DNA of 64,000 bases from Actinokineospora alba (GCF_004362515.1 NZ_SNXU01000001.1:5890001-5954000); one strand, 5' to 3'. Positions 33,364 to 42,113 are shown, counted from the first letter of the stretch. Program-made: numbers and translations. The notes: a model not told the origin generated them from the letters alone.

Positions 33364-35106
33364 CTAGCCGCGCCCACCGACAATTCCGCGCGAGGTGGAC
33401 TCGGCCCGGGCGGCGGACTCGGCTCGCGCGTTCGCGGAGTCCATCGTGTCCAGGTCCTGCATCAACGTGGGCCGGCGCATCCACACCCCGTGCGGGCGGG
33501 CGAGCAGTGTCTCCAGTGGTTCCGGCTTGCCCAGATGGAACCCTTGTGCGACGCGCACACCGAGCCGGGACAGGGCTTCGACCTGGGTGGCGCGTTCCAC
33601 CCATTCGGCCACGACCGACAGGCCCAGGCCGCGGGCGATGTCGACGATCCCCTGCACCAGCACGGTGTCGCGGCTGCCGTAGTCGATGCCGTGGATGAAC
33701 TCGCCGTCGATCTTGAGGCCGGTGATGGGCAGTTCCTTCAGGTGCACGAACGACCCGAACCCCGAACCGAAGTCGTCGAGAGTGATGCGGCAGCCGCTGG
33801 CGCGCAGCTGCTGCGACAGGCTGCGGGCGGCGTCGAGGTTGGTGACCGCTGCTGTCTCGGTGATCTCGAAGCCGAGACGCCCCGGAGCCACGCCCGCGGC
33901 GGTGAGCCGGTCGAGGACGAAGTCGCCGAAGTCCTCGTCCTCCAGGGTGCGGCCGGAGACGTTGACGTTGAATCTCAGCCCCGGATACGGGTGCTCGACG
34001 AGGGTCTGGATCGCCTTGTCCGCGACCCAGCGGTCGATCTCGAAGACAAGATCACTGCGTTCGGCGGCGAGCAGGAACTCGCCGGGGCCCAGGTGCGGGT
34101 CCTTCCCGTCCTCCAGCCGCAGCAGCAGTTCGTGGCCGATGACCCGGCCGCTGCCGAGCTTGACCATCGGCATCGCGTGCAGCACGAACCCGCCGTGCTT
34201 GAGCGCCGCGCGGACCCGTTCGATCACCGTGACGCGCAGGGCGGTGTCCTGGTAGTGCCCCGGTTCGTAGACCGTGACCCGGTTGCGGCCCGCCGCCTTG
34301 GACGCGTAGAGCGCCATGTCGGCGTTGGCCAGGACCTCCTGCCACGACACGCCCGAGTCGAAGGTGGCCACGCCGATGGACACGGTGATGCGGCTGGCGC
34401 CCGCGACGCCGGTCATCGGGATCGCGGCGATGGCGTTGCGCAGCCGGTCGGCCGCCGCCACGGCGTCGCGCTCGTCGGAGTCGGCCAGCACGGCGGCGAA
34501 CTCGTCGCCCGAGAGCCTGCCGAGGACCTGGCCGCTGCCGATGCGGTCGCGCAGCAGCGACGCCAGGGTGCACATGACCCGGTCGCCCGTGGGGTGGCCG
34601 TGCAGGTCGTTGACGTCCTTGAAGTGGTCGAGGTCGAGCAGCAGGAACGCGCCGCGCACCCCGAGGGCGAGCTGGCGCTCCAGCTCCCGGGTCAGCGCGC
34701 GCCGGTTCGGCAGGCCCGTGAGGGGGTCCTCGTCGACCAGGCGCAGCAACTCGTCCTGGTGGTTCGCCAGGCCCACGGAGTCGAGTTCGCGGTTGCGCCA
34801 CCGGGTGACGTCGGTCGCCCGGTAGAGCAGGCCGTCCTCGGTGGCGGTGCACCGGATCTCGAGCCAGCGATAGCTGGCGCCGTCGATCGCGGGCTGGGGC
34901 AGCATGACGTCTTCGTCGCGCGGGCCGTCCGGCGCGCCCGCCAGCAGCGCGGTCAGCGATCGGCCGATGCTCTGCTCGACACTGAGGCCGAGCAGCACCG
35001 CCATGGCGGGGTTCACCCAGCGCACGGTCGATGCTCGATCGGTGAGCGCGAAGGCCGTATCGGTAGCGGACAGGATCTCCGCGGGGGCGGTCTCGTGGTC
35101 CGTCAC
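33364..35106 (-). CDS. PAS-GGDEF-EAL cyclic-di-GMP protein
   Basis: 580 residues from GTG 35106 (GGGAG upstream; ATG at 35124 is an alternative). A PAS-like domain (about 20-130), a GGDEF domain with the signature changed to SGDEF (GRLSGDEFAA), and an EAL domain where the EAL motif reads ELL (GHELLLRL). The other EAL catalytic positions are present: NVS, ITE, LDDFGSGF, LKID, AEWVE and QGF. So the phosphodiesterase site looks intact, and the cyclase site may still work because SGDEF is active in some proteins. Soluble, no membrane segment. Probably makes or degrades c-di-GMP in response to a PAS ligand. Confidence 0.88.
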   Translation of the reverse strand: MTDHETAPAEILSATDTAFALTDRASTVRWVNPAMAVLLGLSVEQSIGRSLTALLAGAPDGPRDEDVMLPQPAIDGASYRWLEIRCTATEDGLLYRATDVTRWRNRELDSVGLANHQDELLRLVDEDPLTGLPNRRALTRELERQLALGVRGAFLLLDLDHFKDVNDLHGHPTGDRVMCTLASLLRDRIGSGQVLGRLSGDEFAAVLADSDERDAVAAADRLRNAIAAIPMTGVAGASRITVSIGVATFDSGVSWQEVLANADMALYASKAAGRNRVTVYEPGHYQDTALRVTVIERVRAALKHGGFVLHAMPMVKLGSGRVIGHELLLRLEDGKDPHLGPGEFLLAAERSDLVFEIDRWVADKAIQTLVEHPYPGLRFNVNVSGRTLEDEDFGDFVLDRLTAAGVAPGRLGFEITETAAVTNLDAARSLSQQLRASGCRITLDDFGSGFGSFVHLKELPITGLKIDGEFIHGIDYGSRDTVLVQGIVDIARGLGLSVVAEWVERATQVEALSRLGVRVAQGFHLGKPEPLETLLARPHGVWMRRPTLMQDLDTMDSANARAESAARAESTSRGIVGGRG

Positions 35107-35167
35107 CCGGTCTCCCTCACCCATTCTCGTGGGGACATGCGCACGAAGCGTAGTGGACCGAACGTGT

Positions 35168-35530
35168 TCAGCGCAGGCGCTCAAGTCCCTTGGCGCTGAT
35201 CTCGATGGCTTCGGCGAGGCCGATCAGCTCCGCCGCGCTCGCGCCGTCGCGGGCCGCGGTCACCACGTCCTCGGCCGCGCAGCGCAGCTGAAACAGGCGA
35301 TCCTGCAGGTCAGCGAGTTCCGCGGCGGACAACACGACCGCGTCCTCGGGGAGCCCGCCGCGCTGCACCGCGGTCCGCCGCTCATACGCACGCTGCCTGC
35401 AAGATTGGGCGCAATAGCGGCGTGGCCTGCCCGCGCGCGGGTCGCCCGGGAGCTGTCGGCCGCACCAGCCGCAGTGTCGGGGTTCGTCACGGCGACGCAC
35501 GACGTCCACCGGTTGGGTCACCACTACCAT
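35168..35530 (-). CDS. Small zinc-ribbon-like conserved actinobacterial protein
   Basis: 120 residues. N-terminal CGWCG ... RRYCAQSC, four Cys in a CxxC-x16-CxxxC-like arrangement that should bind zinc, followed by basic residues (RQRAYERR) and a helical C-terminal half. This layout suggests nucleic-acid binding, but the function is unknown. Divergent from the GDPD gene. Confidence 0.65.
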   Translation of the reverse strand: MVVVTQPVDVVRRRDEPRHCGWCGRQLPGDPRAGRPRRYCAQSCRQRAYERRTAVQRGGLPEDAVVLSAAELADLQDRLFQLRCAAEDVVTAARDGASAAELIGLAEAIEISAKGLERLR

Positions 35531-35598
35531 GGCGCTGGACGCTATCTGGACACCCTGAGTACACCGCGAGCGCCACGCCGTTGAGGCACACTCAGCAG

Positions 35599-36381
35599 GT
35601 GCGATCCGATCACGGCTTCTTCGCCGGCCCCTACCCGCGGGCCTTCGTCCACCGAGGCTGGCACTACGACGACCTCGACGGCCTCGAGAACTCCCTGGCC
35701 GCGTTCAAGCGCGCGGTCGACGAGGGATACCGGTACCTGGAGACCGACGTGCACGCCACGAGCGACGGCGTGGTCGTCGTGCACCACGACGCGCTCCTCG
35801 ACCGCACGACCGACGCGTCCGGCGCGGTCGCGCTGCTGCCGTGGGCGACCGTGCGGGAAGCCAAGATCGGCGGCCGGGAACCGGTCAGCAGGCTGGAAGA
35901 CCTGCTCGAAGAGCTGCCGGACGCGCTGATCAACATCGACCTCAAGAGCGACGCCGCGGTGGCGCCGACGCTGGAGGTGCTGCGGCGGATGGACGCGTTC
36001 GACCGGGTGTGTCTGGCTTCGTTCTCCGAGAGCCGCATGGCGCGGGTGCGCAAGCTGGCCGGACCGGTGGCGCTGACGTCGATGGGCATGGGCGCCATGG
36101 CGCGGTTCTGGGCGACGGGCAAGCTGCCGCAGTTCTTCGCGCGACGCTCGGACCGGCCGCTGGTGTGCCAAGTGCCGGTGCGCCAGGGCCGGATCACCGT
36201 GGTCAACCCGCGGCTGGTCGCGGTGGCCCGCCGCCGCGACGCGGAGGTGCACGTGTGGACGATCGACGAGCCGGAGCAGATGCGCGAGCTGCTCGACCTC
36301 GGCGTCGACGGCCTGATGACAGACAAGCCCAAGGTGCTCAAGGACGTGCTGATCGAGCGGGGGCTGTGGGCGCACGCGTGA
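35599..36381 (+). CDS. Glycerophosphodiester phosphodiesterase
   Basis: 260 residues from GTG 35599. The GDPD barrel motifs are clear: AFVHRGW (His18), ENSLAAFKRAVDEGYRYLETDVHATSDG (Glu48, Asp50) and VVVHHDALLDRTT. Splits glycerophosphodiesters into glycerol-3-phosphate and alcohol, with a divalent metal. No signal peptide, so cytoplasmic. Complete at the C-terminus with the VDGLMTDKP motif. Confidence 0.9.
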   Translation: MRSDHGFFAGPYPRAFVHRGWHYDDLDGLENSLAAFKRAVDEGYRYLETDVHATSDGVVVVHHDALLDRTTDASGAVALLPWATVREAKIGGREPVSRLEDLLEELPDALINIDLKSDAAVAPTLEVLRRMDAFDRVCLASFSESRMARVRKLAGPVALTSMGMGAMARFWATGKLPQFFARRSDRPLVCQVPVRQGRITVVNPRLVAVARRRDAEVHVWTIDEPEQMRELLDLGVDGLMTDKPKVLKDVLIERGLWAHA

Positions 36382-36386
36382 GTCTT

Positions 36387-36430
36387 CGTTCTTGACCTAC
36401 AGCGTTCTTGACCTCCAGTGCGCTGGAGGT
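36387..36430 (+). repeat. Two 16-bp direct repeats and a hairpin before the acetyltransferase gene
   Basis: 36387-36402 and 36403-36418 differ by one base. The second overlaps an 8-base-pair hairpin (36411-36418 with 36423-36430). May be an operator or attenuator, or chance. Confidence 0.45.
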
Positions 36431-36444
36431 GGTCCCATGAACGC

Positions 36445-37263
36445 ATGACGACGCTCTCCCCCACCCCGGACTGGGGCAGCGAGGACCTCGACCTCGACAG
36501 CTACCTCGCCCGCATCGACCACCCGCGGGTGGAGCCCTCGCTCGACGCGCTGCGCTCCCTGCACATCGCGCACGTGCGGGCGATCCCGTTCGAGAACATC
36601 GGCGTGCTGCTGGGCGGACCGCCCGACCTGAGCGTCAAGGCGGTGGCGGCGAAGCTGGTCGACCGGGCGCGCGGCGGGTACTGCTTCGAGCACGCCCCGC
36701 TGTTCGCCGCGGCCGCCGAGCAGCTCGGATTCACCGTGCGGCGCAGGCTCGGCCGGGTCGGTCCGCAGCGGTCGGGTCCGCGCACGCACGCCCTGCTCAT
36801 CGTCACCGTCGACGGCGCTGACCACCTGGTCGACGTCGGGTTCGGCGCGTCGATCTGGCAGCCGATGCCGCTGGTCGACGGCGCCGAGATCGACCAGGCG
36901 GGCTGGCCGCACCAGCTGCGGAAGACCGACCTGGGCTGGTCGCTGTGGCGGCTGACGAAGGACGGCTGGGAGCCCGAGCACGAGTTCGAGGACATCCCGC
37001 AGCTCGCGGTGGACTTCGAGGTGGGCAACCACTACGCCGCGACGGGACCGCGTTCGCCGTTCCCCGGCAAGCTGATCGTGAAGCGGCTCAGCGAGGGCGT
37101 CAGCCGCAGGCTGGTCGGCAACGAGCTCAGCGTGGAGTACCCCGACGGGCGGACCGAGACCACCACGATCGGGTACGACCAGCTCGGCGAGGTGCTGCCC
37201 GGCCTCGACATCGACCTGACCCCTGATGAGCTCGACGCCCTACGCGGGAGACTCGAGGCCTGA
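36445..37263 (+). CDS. nat: Arylamine N-acetyltransferase
   Basis: 272 residues from ATG 36445. The catalytic triad of the NAT family is complete: Cys80 in RGGYCFEH, His115 in RTHALLIV and Asp130 in LVDVGFGA. The enzyme moves acetyl (or other acyl) groups from CoA to arylamines and hydrazines. Length is usual for bacterial NATs. Soluble. Confidence 0.93.
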   Translation: MTTLSPTPDWGSEDLDLDSYLARIDHPRVEPSLDALRSLHIAHVRAIPFENIGVLLGGPPDLSVKAVAAKLVDRARGGYCFEHAPLFAAAAEQLGFTVRRRLGRVGPQRSGPRTHALLIVTVDGADHLVDVGFGASIWQPMPLVDGAEIDQAGWPHQLRKTDLGWSLWRLTKDGWEPEHEFEDIPQLAVDFEVGNHYAATGPRSPFPGKLIVKRLSEGVSRRLVGNELSVEYPDGRTETTTIGYDQLGEVLPGLDIDLTPDELDALRGRLEA

Positions 37264-37270
37264 CACAGCA

Positions 37271-37309
37271 AAGACACCGCCGCCCGGGGAAGCGGGGCGG
37301 CGGTGTCTT
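37271..37309. terminator. Bidirectional hairpin terminator
   Basis: 15-base-pair perfect stem (37271-37285 with 37295-37309) with a 9-base loop, between the convergent nat and SRPBCC genes. Confidence 0.8.
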
Positions 37310-37320
37310 CGGCGTGGTGA

Positions 37321-37836
37321 TTAACCGGCGAGGATCTTGCCGGTCTCCAGGAGCGACTTGAGGTCGCTGAGGATCCACGGGTGCCCGCCGCCACCCTGTC
37401 CGGGGTCGCCGTTGTCGCCGTTGACCATCGCGGCGACGGTGGGCGCGTTGGTGACGTCGTGGGACACGGTGAGCGCGCAGTAGCCGCCCTCGACCTCGCT
37501 GATCTCCTGCGTCAGGGTGGTGAAGCCCTCGGCGGCGCAAGTCGGGTCCATCAGCATCCGCCACGTCATGACGAGCTTGTGCGGCGCGTCGGCTTCGAGG
37601 ATCTCGCCATCGATGAGGAGGTCGGGGATGTCGTAGCCCTGCTCCTTGCCCGCCTCGCGCATCGCGTCGCTCGGGTAGGTCTTCGCCGCGCCGCCGGGCT
37701 TGAGGTCGTAGTCGACCACGCCGGTGTAGCCGTACTTGGCGGTCCACTCCGGCTTGGTGATCGCGTCCCAGATCGCCTCCGGGGTGGCCTTGATGTAGAT
37801 CTTGTAGACCTGCACGGTCTGCTGCGTCGTGGTCAT
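37321..37836 (-). CDS. SRPBCC/AHSA1-domain protein
   Basis: 171 residues from ATG 37836. Start VYKIYIKATPEAIWDAITKPEWTAKYGY and LVMTWRML are typical AHSA1 (START-like) sequence. Such proteins behind an ArsR-type regulator often bind small hydrophobic ligands; real function unknown. Overlaps its ArsR partner by four bases. Confidence 0.85.
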   Translation of the reverse strand: MTTTQQTVQVYKIYIKATPEAIWDAITKPEWTAKYGYTGVVDYDLKPGGAAKTYPSDAMREAGKEQGYDIPDLLIDGEILEADAPHKLVMTWRMLMDPTCAAEGFTTLTQEISEVEGGYCALTVSHDVTNAPTVAAMVNGDNGDPGQGGGGHPWILSDLKSLLETGKILAG

Positions 37837-38153
37837 GTCTCGTCCTCCAGTTGCGCCTTGAGCTCGATCAGCGCGCTCACGTGACGCTCGTCGGTGTACT
37901 TGTCGATCCATCGGTCATGAATCAGTCGGATGGGCACCGGGTTGAGGAAGTGCAACTTCTCCCGCCCGGAGCGGCGCGTGACGACCAGCCCGGCCTCTTC
38001 GAGGACCTTCAGGTGCTTCATGACGCCGAAGCGCGTCATCTCCTGGTCGGCCTCAAGCTCCCCGAGCGTCTGTCCGTCGCGAGCGAACAGCCGGTCGAGC
38101 AACAGGCGCCGGGTGGGGTCTGCCAATGCCTTGAACACCCGGTCGTCGTTCAC
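37833..38153 (-). CDS. ArsR-family transcriptional regulator
   Basis: 106 residues from GTG 38153; a TTG at 38174 would add seven residues but sits inside the putative operator. Winged helix seen in FKALADPTRRLLLDRLFARDGQTLGELEADQEMTRFGVMKHLKVLEEAGLVVTRR. No metal-binding Cys, so it is not a metal sensor; it belongs to the ArsR group that pairs with AHSA1 proteins. No ribosome binding site precedes the GTG, so the transcript may be leaderless. Confidence 0.85.
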   Translation of the reverse strand: MNDDRVFKALADPTRRLLLDRLFARDGQTLGELEADQEMTRFGVMKHLKVLEEAGLVVTRRSGREKLHFLNPVPIRLIHDRWIDKYTDERHVSALIELKAQLEDET

Positions 38154-38182
38154 GTGACCAGAATAGGTGACCAAATGGTCAC
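38154..38182. promoter_or_regulatory. Candidate ArsR operator
   Basis: GTGACCA-AA-TGGTCAC at 38167-38182 is a perfect 7+7 palindrome; a third GTGACCA half-site is at 38154-38160 directly beside the start codon. The cluster covers the expected transcription start. Confidence 0.55.
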
Positions 38183-38198
38183 ATGTCCAGTCCTGATT

Positions 38199-38849
38199 TC
38201 ACGGCTTCGGCGCGACGCCCTGCCAGGCCGCCCGCCAGGTCTTCGGGCCGAGCTTCCCCGAGGCGGTGATCCCGTTGGCCCGCTGCAGGGCGAGCACCGC
38301 GCGCTCGGTCTCGGCGAAGTAGCAGCCGCTCCCCTGGAACTGGTAGCCGTGCACGTTCATCCGCAGCTGCCACCGCCGCAGCGCGGGCGCGCAGTCGCCG
38401 AAGACGTAGACCACCCCGGGCCAGGGCGGCATGGCGTTCGGCGGCGCGGTGGACCCGCCGCCGATGTAGGCCGATTCGGCGTAGGTCGGCACCCGCTTGC
38501 TGCGCGCGTCGGGATCGGGCTGCAGACCACGCATGCCCGCGCACTCCCACGGCTGCCAGCCGCGCATCCGGTAGAGATACAGCGCGCGGTAGTCCTGCTC
38601 GGCGGGCGCGGCCTCGTGCGGGTAGCCCTTGCCGCCGACACTACTCCACGTGGGCAGGTCGAACTGGTAGGCGCCGTAGTACCCGGAGCCGGTGTTCACC
38701 GTGTACCGGTTGCTGGACTCGCACATCCGCAGCTCCGCCCAGTCGGCGGCGGGCGGGTCCGCGGCGGCCCCGGAACCGGCGACGACGGCGGTCGAGGCGA
38801 CCGCCGTGACCAGCAGGAGCATCCGCGCGAAAACCCGTCTACCAGCCAT
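38199..38849 (-). CDS. Secreted Rpf-like transglycosylase with peptidoglycan-binding domain
   Basis: 216 residues. Signal peptide 1-30 (RMLLLVTAVASTAVVAGSGAAA). Residues about 34-105 are the resuscitation-promoting-factor transglycosylase fold (WAELRMCESSNRYTVNTGSGYYGAYQFDLPTWSSVGGKG), with the catalytic Glu in MCESSN. Residues about 150-215 are a peptidoglycan-binding_1-type domain (CYFAETERAVLALQRANGITASGKLGPKTWRAAW). Cleaves cell-wall glycan during growth or exit from dormancy. Confidence 0.87.
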   Translation of the reverse strand: MAGRRVFARMLLLVTAVASTAVVAGSGAAADPPAADWAELRMCESSNRYTVNTGSGYYGAYQFDLPTWSSVGGKGYPHEAAPAEQDYRALYLYRMRGWQPWECAGMRGLQPDPDARSKRVPTYAESAYIGGGSTAPPNAMPPWPGVVYVFGDCAPALRRWQLRMNVHGYQFQGSGCYFAETERAVLALQRANGITASGKLGPKTWRAAWQGVAPKP

Positions 38850-39019
38850 AACCCAGGACGGTAAGCCGGAGTCCCACCAGCCACAACCGCAACATCCGCC
38901 TCACGTATCACCCGCACGGGTAGCGAGGACCTACTCGCGGCGATGATGAAGGTGACCGTTTGGACTCGGCCGGGCGATGCCCACCGCATCCGGTGGCGGG
39001 GCCAGTACTCTCCGCCGTG

Positions 39020-39039
39020 CCGGGCGTGCGCACGCCCGG
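39020..39039. repeat. 20-bp perfect palindrome upstream of the UMF1 transporter
   Basis: A self-complementary GC-rich sequence lies 24 bases before the GTG, in a 214-base intergenic region that otherwise shows nothing I can name. Could be an operator or attenuator. Confidence 0.5.
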
Positions 39040-39063
39040 TGCCGGTCATTTCGCGGAGGCAGC

Positions 39064-40488
39064 GTGAGCATGGTGGACGACAACACCCCGGTCGCCGATG
39101 AGGCGGCGCGCAAGCGCGAGCAGCGCGGCTGGGTCTGGTACGACTGGGCGAACTCGGTGTTCCCCACCTCGGTCACCACGGTCTTCGGGTCGCTCTACCT
39201 CACCGCCGTCGCCGCGACCGCCGCGCAGGCCGACACCGAGCGCAACGGGCCCAACCCGTGCCCGGCCGACGCCGCCGGGAACACCGACAAGCTCAAGGAC
39301 TGCGACATCAGCCTGTTCGGGCTGGACTTCGCCGCGGGCTCGCTGTGGGGCTACCTGCTGTCCTTCGCCACCGTCATCCAGGTGCTGATCGTGCCGCTGA
39401 TGGGCGCGATCGCCGACCGCACGTCGAAAAAGAAGCCGATGCTGGCCTTCTTCGCCTTCGGCGGCTCGGTCGCGACCGTGGCGATGGCACTGGTCAGCGG
39501 GTCGAACTGGGAGCTCGGGGTGATCTTGTTCATCCTCGGCAACATCGGCTACGGCACCTCGGTGGTCATCTACTACTCGTTCATCCCCGACATCGCCACG
39601 GCCGACGAGCGCGACGGCCTGTCCACCCGCGGCTGGGCGTTCGGCTACCTCGGCGGCGGCGTGGCGCTGGCCATGCAGCTGGTGATCTACCTGTTCCGCG
39701 ACAGCTTCGGCATCTCCGAGGGCAACGCCGCGCAGATCGCGTTCCTGCTCTCGGGCATCTGGTGGTCGGTGTTCACGATCATCCCGCTGCGCAGGCTGCG
39801 CGGCCACGACCCGGCCAAGGCGCTGCCCACCGACGGGTCGGTGGTCACCGCGGGCTTCCGGGAGCTGCGCACCACCCTTCGCGACGCCCGCGCCTACCCG
39901 CTGACCCTCGCGTTCCTGGGCACGTACCTCATCTACACCGACGGCATCGCCACCGTCGCGAACGTGTCGGCCCAGTACGGCCGCGAGGAACTCAAGTTCT
40001 CCGCCGACGTGCTGATCACCACGATCCTCATCGTGCAGTTCGTCGCGTTCCTCGGCGGCATGCTGCACGGCCTGGTCGCCCGGCACATCGGCGCCAAGAA
40101 GACGATCATGATCAGCCTGTTCGTCTGGGTGCTGGTCATCGGCGCCGCCTACTTCGTGCAGGCAGGCCAGGCGCTGCAGTTCTACCTGGTCGCGGGCGGC
40201 ATCGGCCTGGTCCTCGGCGGCACCAACGCGCTGTCGCGGTCGGTGTTCAGCCAGATGATCCCGGTGGGCAAGGAAGCCCAGTACTTCTCCGTCTACGAGA
40301 TCGGCGAGCGCGCCACCTCGTGGCTGGGCCCGCTGCTGTTCGCCTTCATGGCGGGCGCCACCGGCTCCTACCGGTACGCGATCATCTCCCTGGTCATCTT
40401 CTTCTTCATCGGCCTGGTCCTGATGTACTTCGTGCCGATCCGCCGCGCCATCCGCGCGGTCGGAAACCCGGAACCCGCGATCCTCTAG
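39064..40488 (+). CDS. MFS transporter, UMF1/Atg22-like
   Basis: 474 residues from GTG 39064, with GGAGG six bases upstream (ATG 39070 is the alternative). The start QRGWVWYDWANSVFPTSVTTVFG and the 12 membrane helices match the UMF1 family (Vps/Atg22-like), including ADERDGLSTRGWAFGYLGGG in the central loop. Substrate not known in bacteria. Ends close to the thymidine kinase gene. Confidence 0.87.
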   Translation: MSMVDDNTPVADEAARKREQRGWVWYDWANSVFPTSVTTVFGSLYLTAVAATAAQADTERNGPNPCPADAAGNTDKLKDCDISLFGLDFAAGSLWGYLLSFATVIQVLIVPLMGAIADRTSKKKPMLAFFAFGGSVATVAMALVSGSNWELGVILFILGNIGYGTSVVIYYSFIPDIATADERDGLSTRGWAFGYLGGGVALAMQLVIYLFRDSFGISEGNAAQIAFLLSGIWWSVFTIIPLRRLRGHDPAKALPTDGSVVTAGFRELRTTLRDARAYPLTLAFLGTYLIYTDGIATVANVSAQYGREELKFSADVLITTILIVQFVAFLGGMLHGLVARHIGAKKTIMISLFVWVLVIGAAYFVQAGQALQFYLVAGGIGLVLGGTNALSRSVFSQMIPVGKEAQYFSVYEIGERATSWLGPLLFAFMAGATGSYRYAIISLVIFFFIGLVLMYFVPIRRAIRAVGNPEPAIL

Positions 40489-40505
40489 GGTTGCCGCCCG
40501 TGACC

Positions 40506-41258
40506 ATGGAGCCCACAGCCGATCCCGACCCGACCGACGCACTCTCCGCCGTACCCGCCGCCGGCTCGCGCCGGGCCGTGCCCGTCACCGGGCACCTGCG
40601 CTTCTACTACGGCCCGATGGACTGCGGGAAGTCGACGCTCGCGCTGCAGGTCGACCACAACCACGCCCGGCAGGGCCGCAAGGGCCTGCTCCTGGTGCTG
40701 CGGGACCGTTCGGGCAAGCCGCAGATCTCGAGCCGCATCGGGATCTCCCGGGCGGCGATCGAGATCAACGCCGACGTCGACCTGTGTGAGTTGGTCCGGT
40801 CGACCTGGGCGGCCGGGTCGCGGGTGGACTACCTGATCGTCGACGAGGCCCAGTTCCTCGCCCCGGCACAGGTCGACCAGCTCGCCGAGCTCGCCGACGA
40901 CTCGCAGGTCGACGTGTACTGCTTCGGCATCGCCACGGACTTCCGCAGCACCCTGTTCCCGGGGTCGCGGCGGCTGTTCGAACTGGCCGACGACTTGCAG
41001 CCGGTCCAGGTCGATGTCCTCTGCTGGTGCGGGCTCCCGGCCCGGTTCAACGCCCGCGTCCAGGACGGCCAGGTGACACGCGCCGGGGATACCGTTCTCG
41101 TCGCGGACACGGGGCACTCTCGTGTCGGTACGGACAGTGAACCCCTACCGGAGCAGTGGTCCACTACCGTCCGTTACCAGGTTCTGTGCCGCAGACACTT
41201 CCGTCTGGGTGATCTGGGGCTCAGCCAAGGGGTCCAAGGTCAACTCTCGTTCGCCTGA
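40506..41258 (+). CDS. tdk: Thymidine kinase, type II
   Basis: 250 residues from the ATG at 40506; a GTG at 40500 is eight bases after a TAGGGT box and could be a leaderless start. P-loop YYGPMDCGKSTLALQ, DEAQFL (Walker B and catalytic Glu region), the lasso region CWCGLPARFN and a later CRRH. Of the four zinc ligands of type II kinases, the two in CWCG and one in CRRH are visible. Phosphorylates thymidine in salvage. Confidence 0.85.
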   Translation: MEPTADPDPTDALSAVPAAGSRRAVPVTGHLRFYYGPMDCGKSTLALQVDHNHARQGRKGLLLVLRDRSGKPQISSRIGISRAAIEINADVDLCELVRSTWAAGSRVDYLIVDEAQFLAPAQVDQLAELADDSQVDVYCFGIATDFRSTLFPGSRRLFELADDLQPVQVDVLCWCGLPARFNARVQDGQVTRAGDTVLVADTGHSRVGTDSEPLPEQWSTTVRYQVLCRRHFRLGDLGLSQGVQGQLSFA

Positions 41259-41413
41259 CTAGGCCTCTTACGGCTACCATCACCCGGAGGGGTGATATGT
41301 CCAAGCCGAATGTGCGATAGCGCGTCACAAAACCGGCGCGCGGGCATCCCTTAGGAGGATGCTGTTGTTGACGGGTGAAGCTTGTCACCGTAAGCGACCG
41401 CAGCGGGTGAACC

Positions 41414-41440
41414 GGGAATCAGATGCCCGATTCACACGTT
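41414..41440 (+). promoter_or_regulatory. SigR/SigH-type promoter of rbpA
   Basis: GGGAAT at 41414-41419, an 18-base spacer and GTT at 41438-41440 match the oxidative-stress sigma consensus GGAAT-N18-GTT, with the start codon 55 bases further on. rbpA is a known SigR target in Streptomyces. The rest of the region 41259-41413 holds no gene I can support. Confidence 0.8.
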
Positions 41441-41495
41441 GCTCTGGGTAAGCAACACCCCTGGCCCGCACTGGGCCGAGCGAAAGGACACCGCC

Positions 41496-41843
41496 ATGGC
41501 CGACCGTGTGCTTCGTGGTAGCAGGCTGGGAGCGGTCAGCTACGAGACTGACCGCAATCACGACTTGGCCCCGCGCCGGACGGTTCGCTACGCGTGCCCG
41601 AAGGACCACGACTTCGAGGTGCCGTTCTCGGACGACGCCGAAATTCCCTCGGTCTGGGAGTGCCGCCTGCACGGCACGGAGTCGAAGATGATCGACGGCT
41701 CCGCTCCCGAACCGAAGAAGACCAAGCCGCCGCGCACGCACTGGGACATGCTGCTGGAACGCCGCACGATCCCGGAGCTGGAGGACTTGCTGACCGAACG
41801 TCTGCAGGAACTCCGCGGCCGCCGAGGCGCTCGCAGCGCCTGA
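41496..41843 (+). CDS. rbpA: RNA polymerase-binding protein RbpA
   Basis: 115 residues from ATG 41496. The sequence MADRVLRGSRLGAVSYETDRNHDLAPRRTVRYACPKDHDFEVPFSDDAEIPSVWECRLHG is RbpA throughout, with the N-terminal tail, the central RbpA core domain containing YAC and EC (zinc-type positions partly kept), a basic linker and the C-terminal sigma-interaction helix (THWDMLLERRTIPELEDLLTERLQ). Binds core polymerase and sigma-A to stabilise open complexes. Preceded by a SigR-type promoter. Confidence 0.97.
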   Translation: MADRVLRGSRLGAVSYETDRNHDLAPRRTVRYACPKDHDFEVPFSDDAEIPSVWECRLHGTESKMIDGSAPEPKKTKPPRTHWDMLLERRTIPELEDLLTERLQELRGRRGARSA

Positions 41844-41973
41844 CCCCGCACCACAGACCAGACAGCCGCCCGGGACCCCCAGCCGGGCGGCTGTCGCCTG
41901 TCCGGGGCCTTGGCGCCTCCGGGGCTGGTGCGATGCACGAACGACCACCTGACCTGCGCATTCCCAGGAAAGC

Positions 41974-42113
41974 GCCGGTCGGGTGGTTGGGCTTTATCTG
42001 GGGGGAGAAGGACCTAAACTCGCGTGGCGCGGGGCAGTTTCTTCACCCTGCCCGCTTTACCCGCGCAGGTCCTTCTCCGGGGTCCCCAGATCAAGCCCAA
42101 CCACCCGACCGGC
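41974..42113. repeat. Palindromic element 2 (140 bp), same family as element 1
   Basis: Outer arms 41974-42003 and 42084-42113 pair at 29 of 30 positions. The second helix is 12 base pairs (42004-42015 with 42067-42078), with five unpaired bases (GGGGT) on the right only. The tip holds GCGCGGG complementary to CCCGCGC and a GGGGCAG / CTGCCC helix. Located between rbpA and the convergent ppm1 gene, ending 20 bases from the ppm1 stop. Apart from this, 41844-42133 shows nothing else. Confidence 0.88.

Noticed and set aside
35168..35530. Minus-strand ORF as part of the GGDEF-EAL operon with a signalling role
   Set aside because: It is a real small zinc-ribbon-like gene, but nothing in its sequence ties it to c-di-GMP signalling.
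38850..39063. c-di-AMP (ydaO) riboswitch before the Rpf-like gene
   Set aside because: Rpf genes in actinobacteria often have one, but I could not find its conserved core on the minus strand here.
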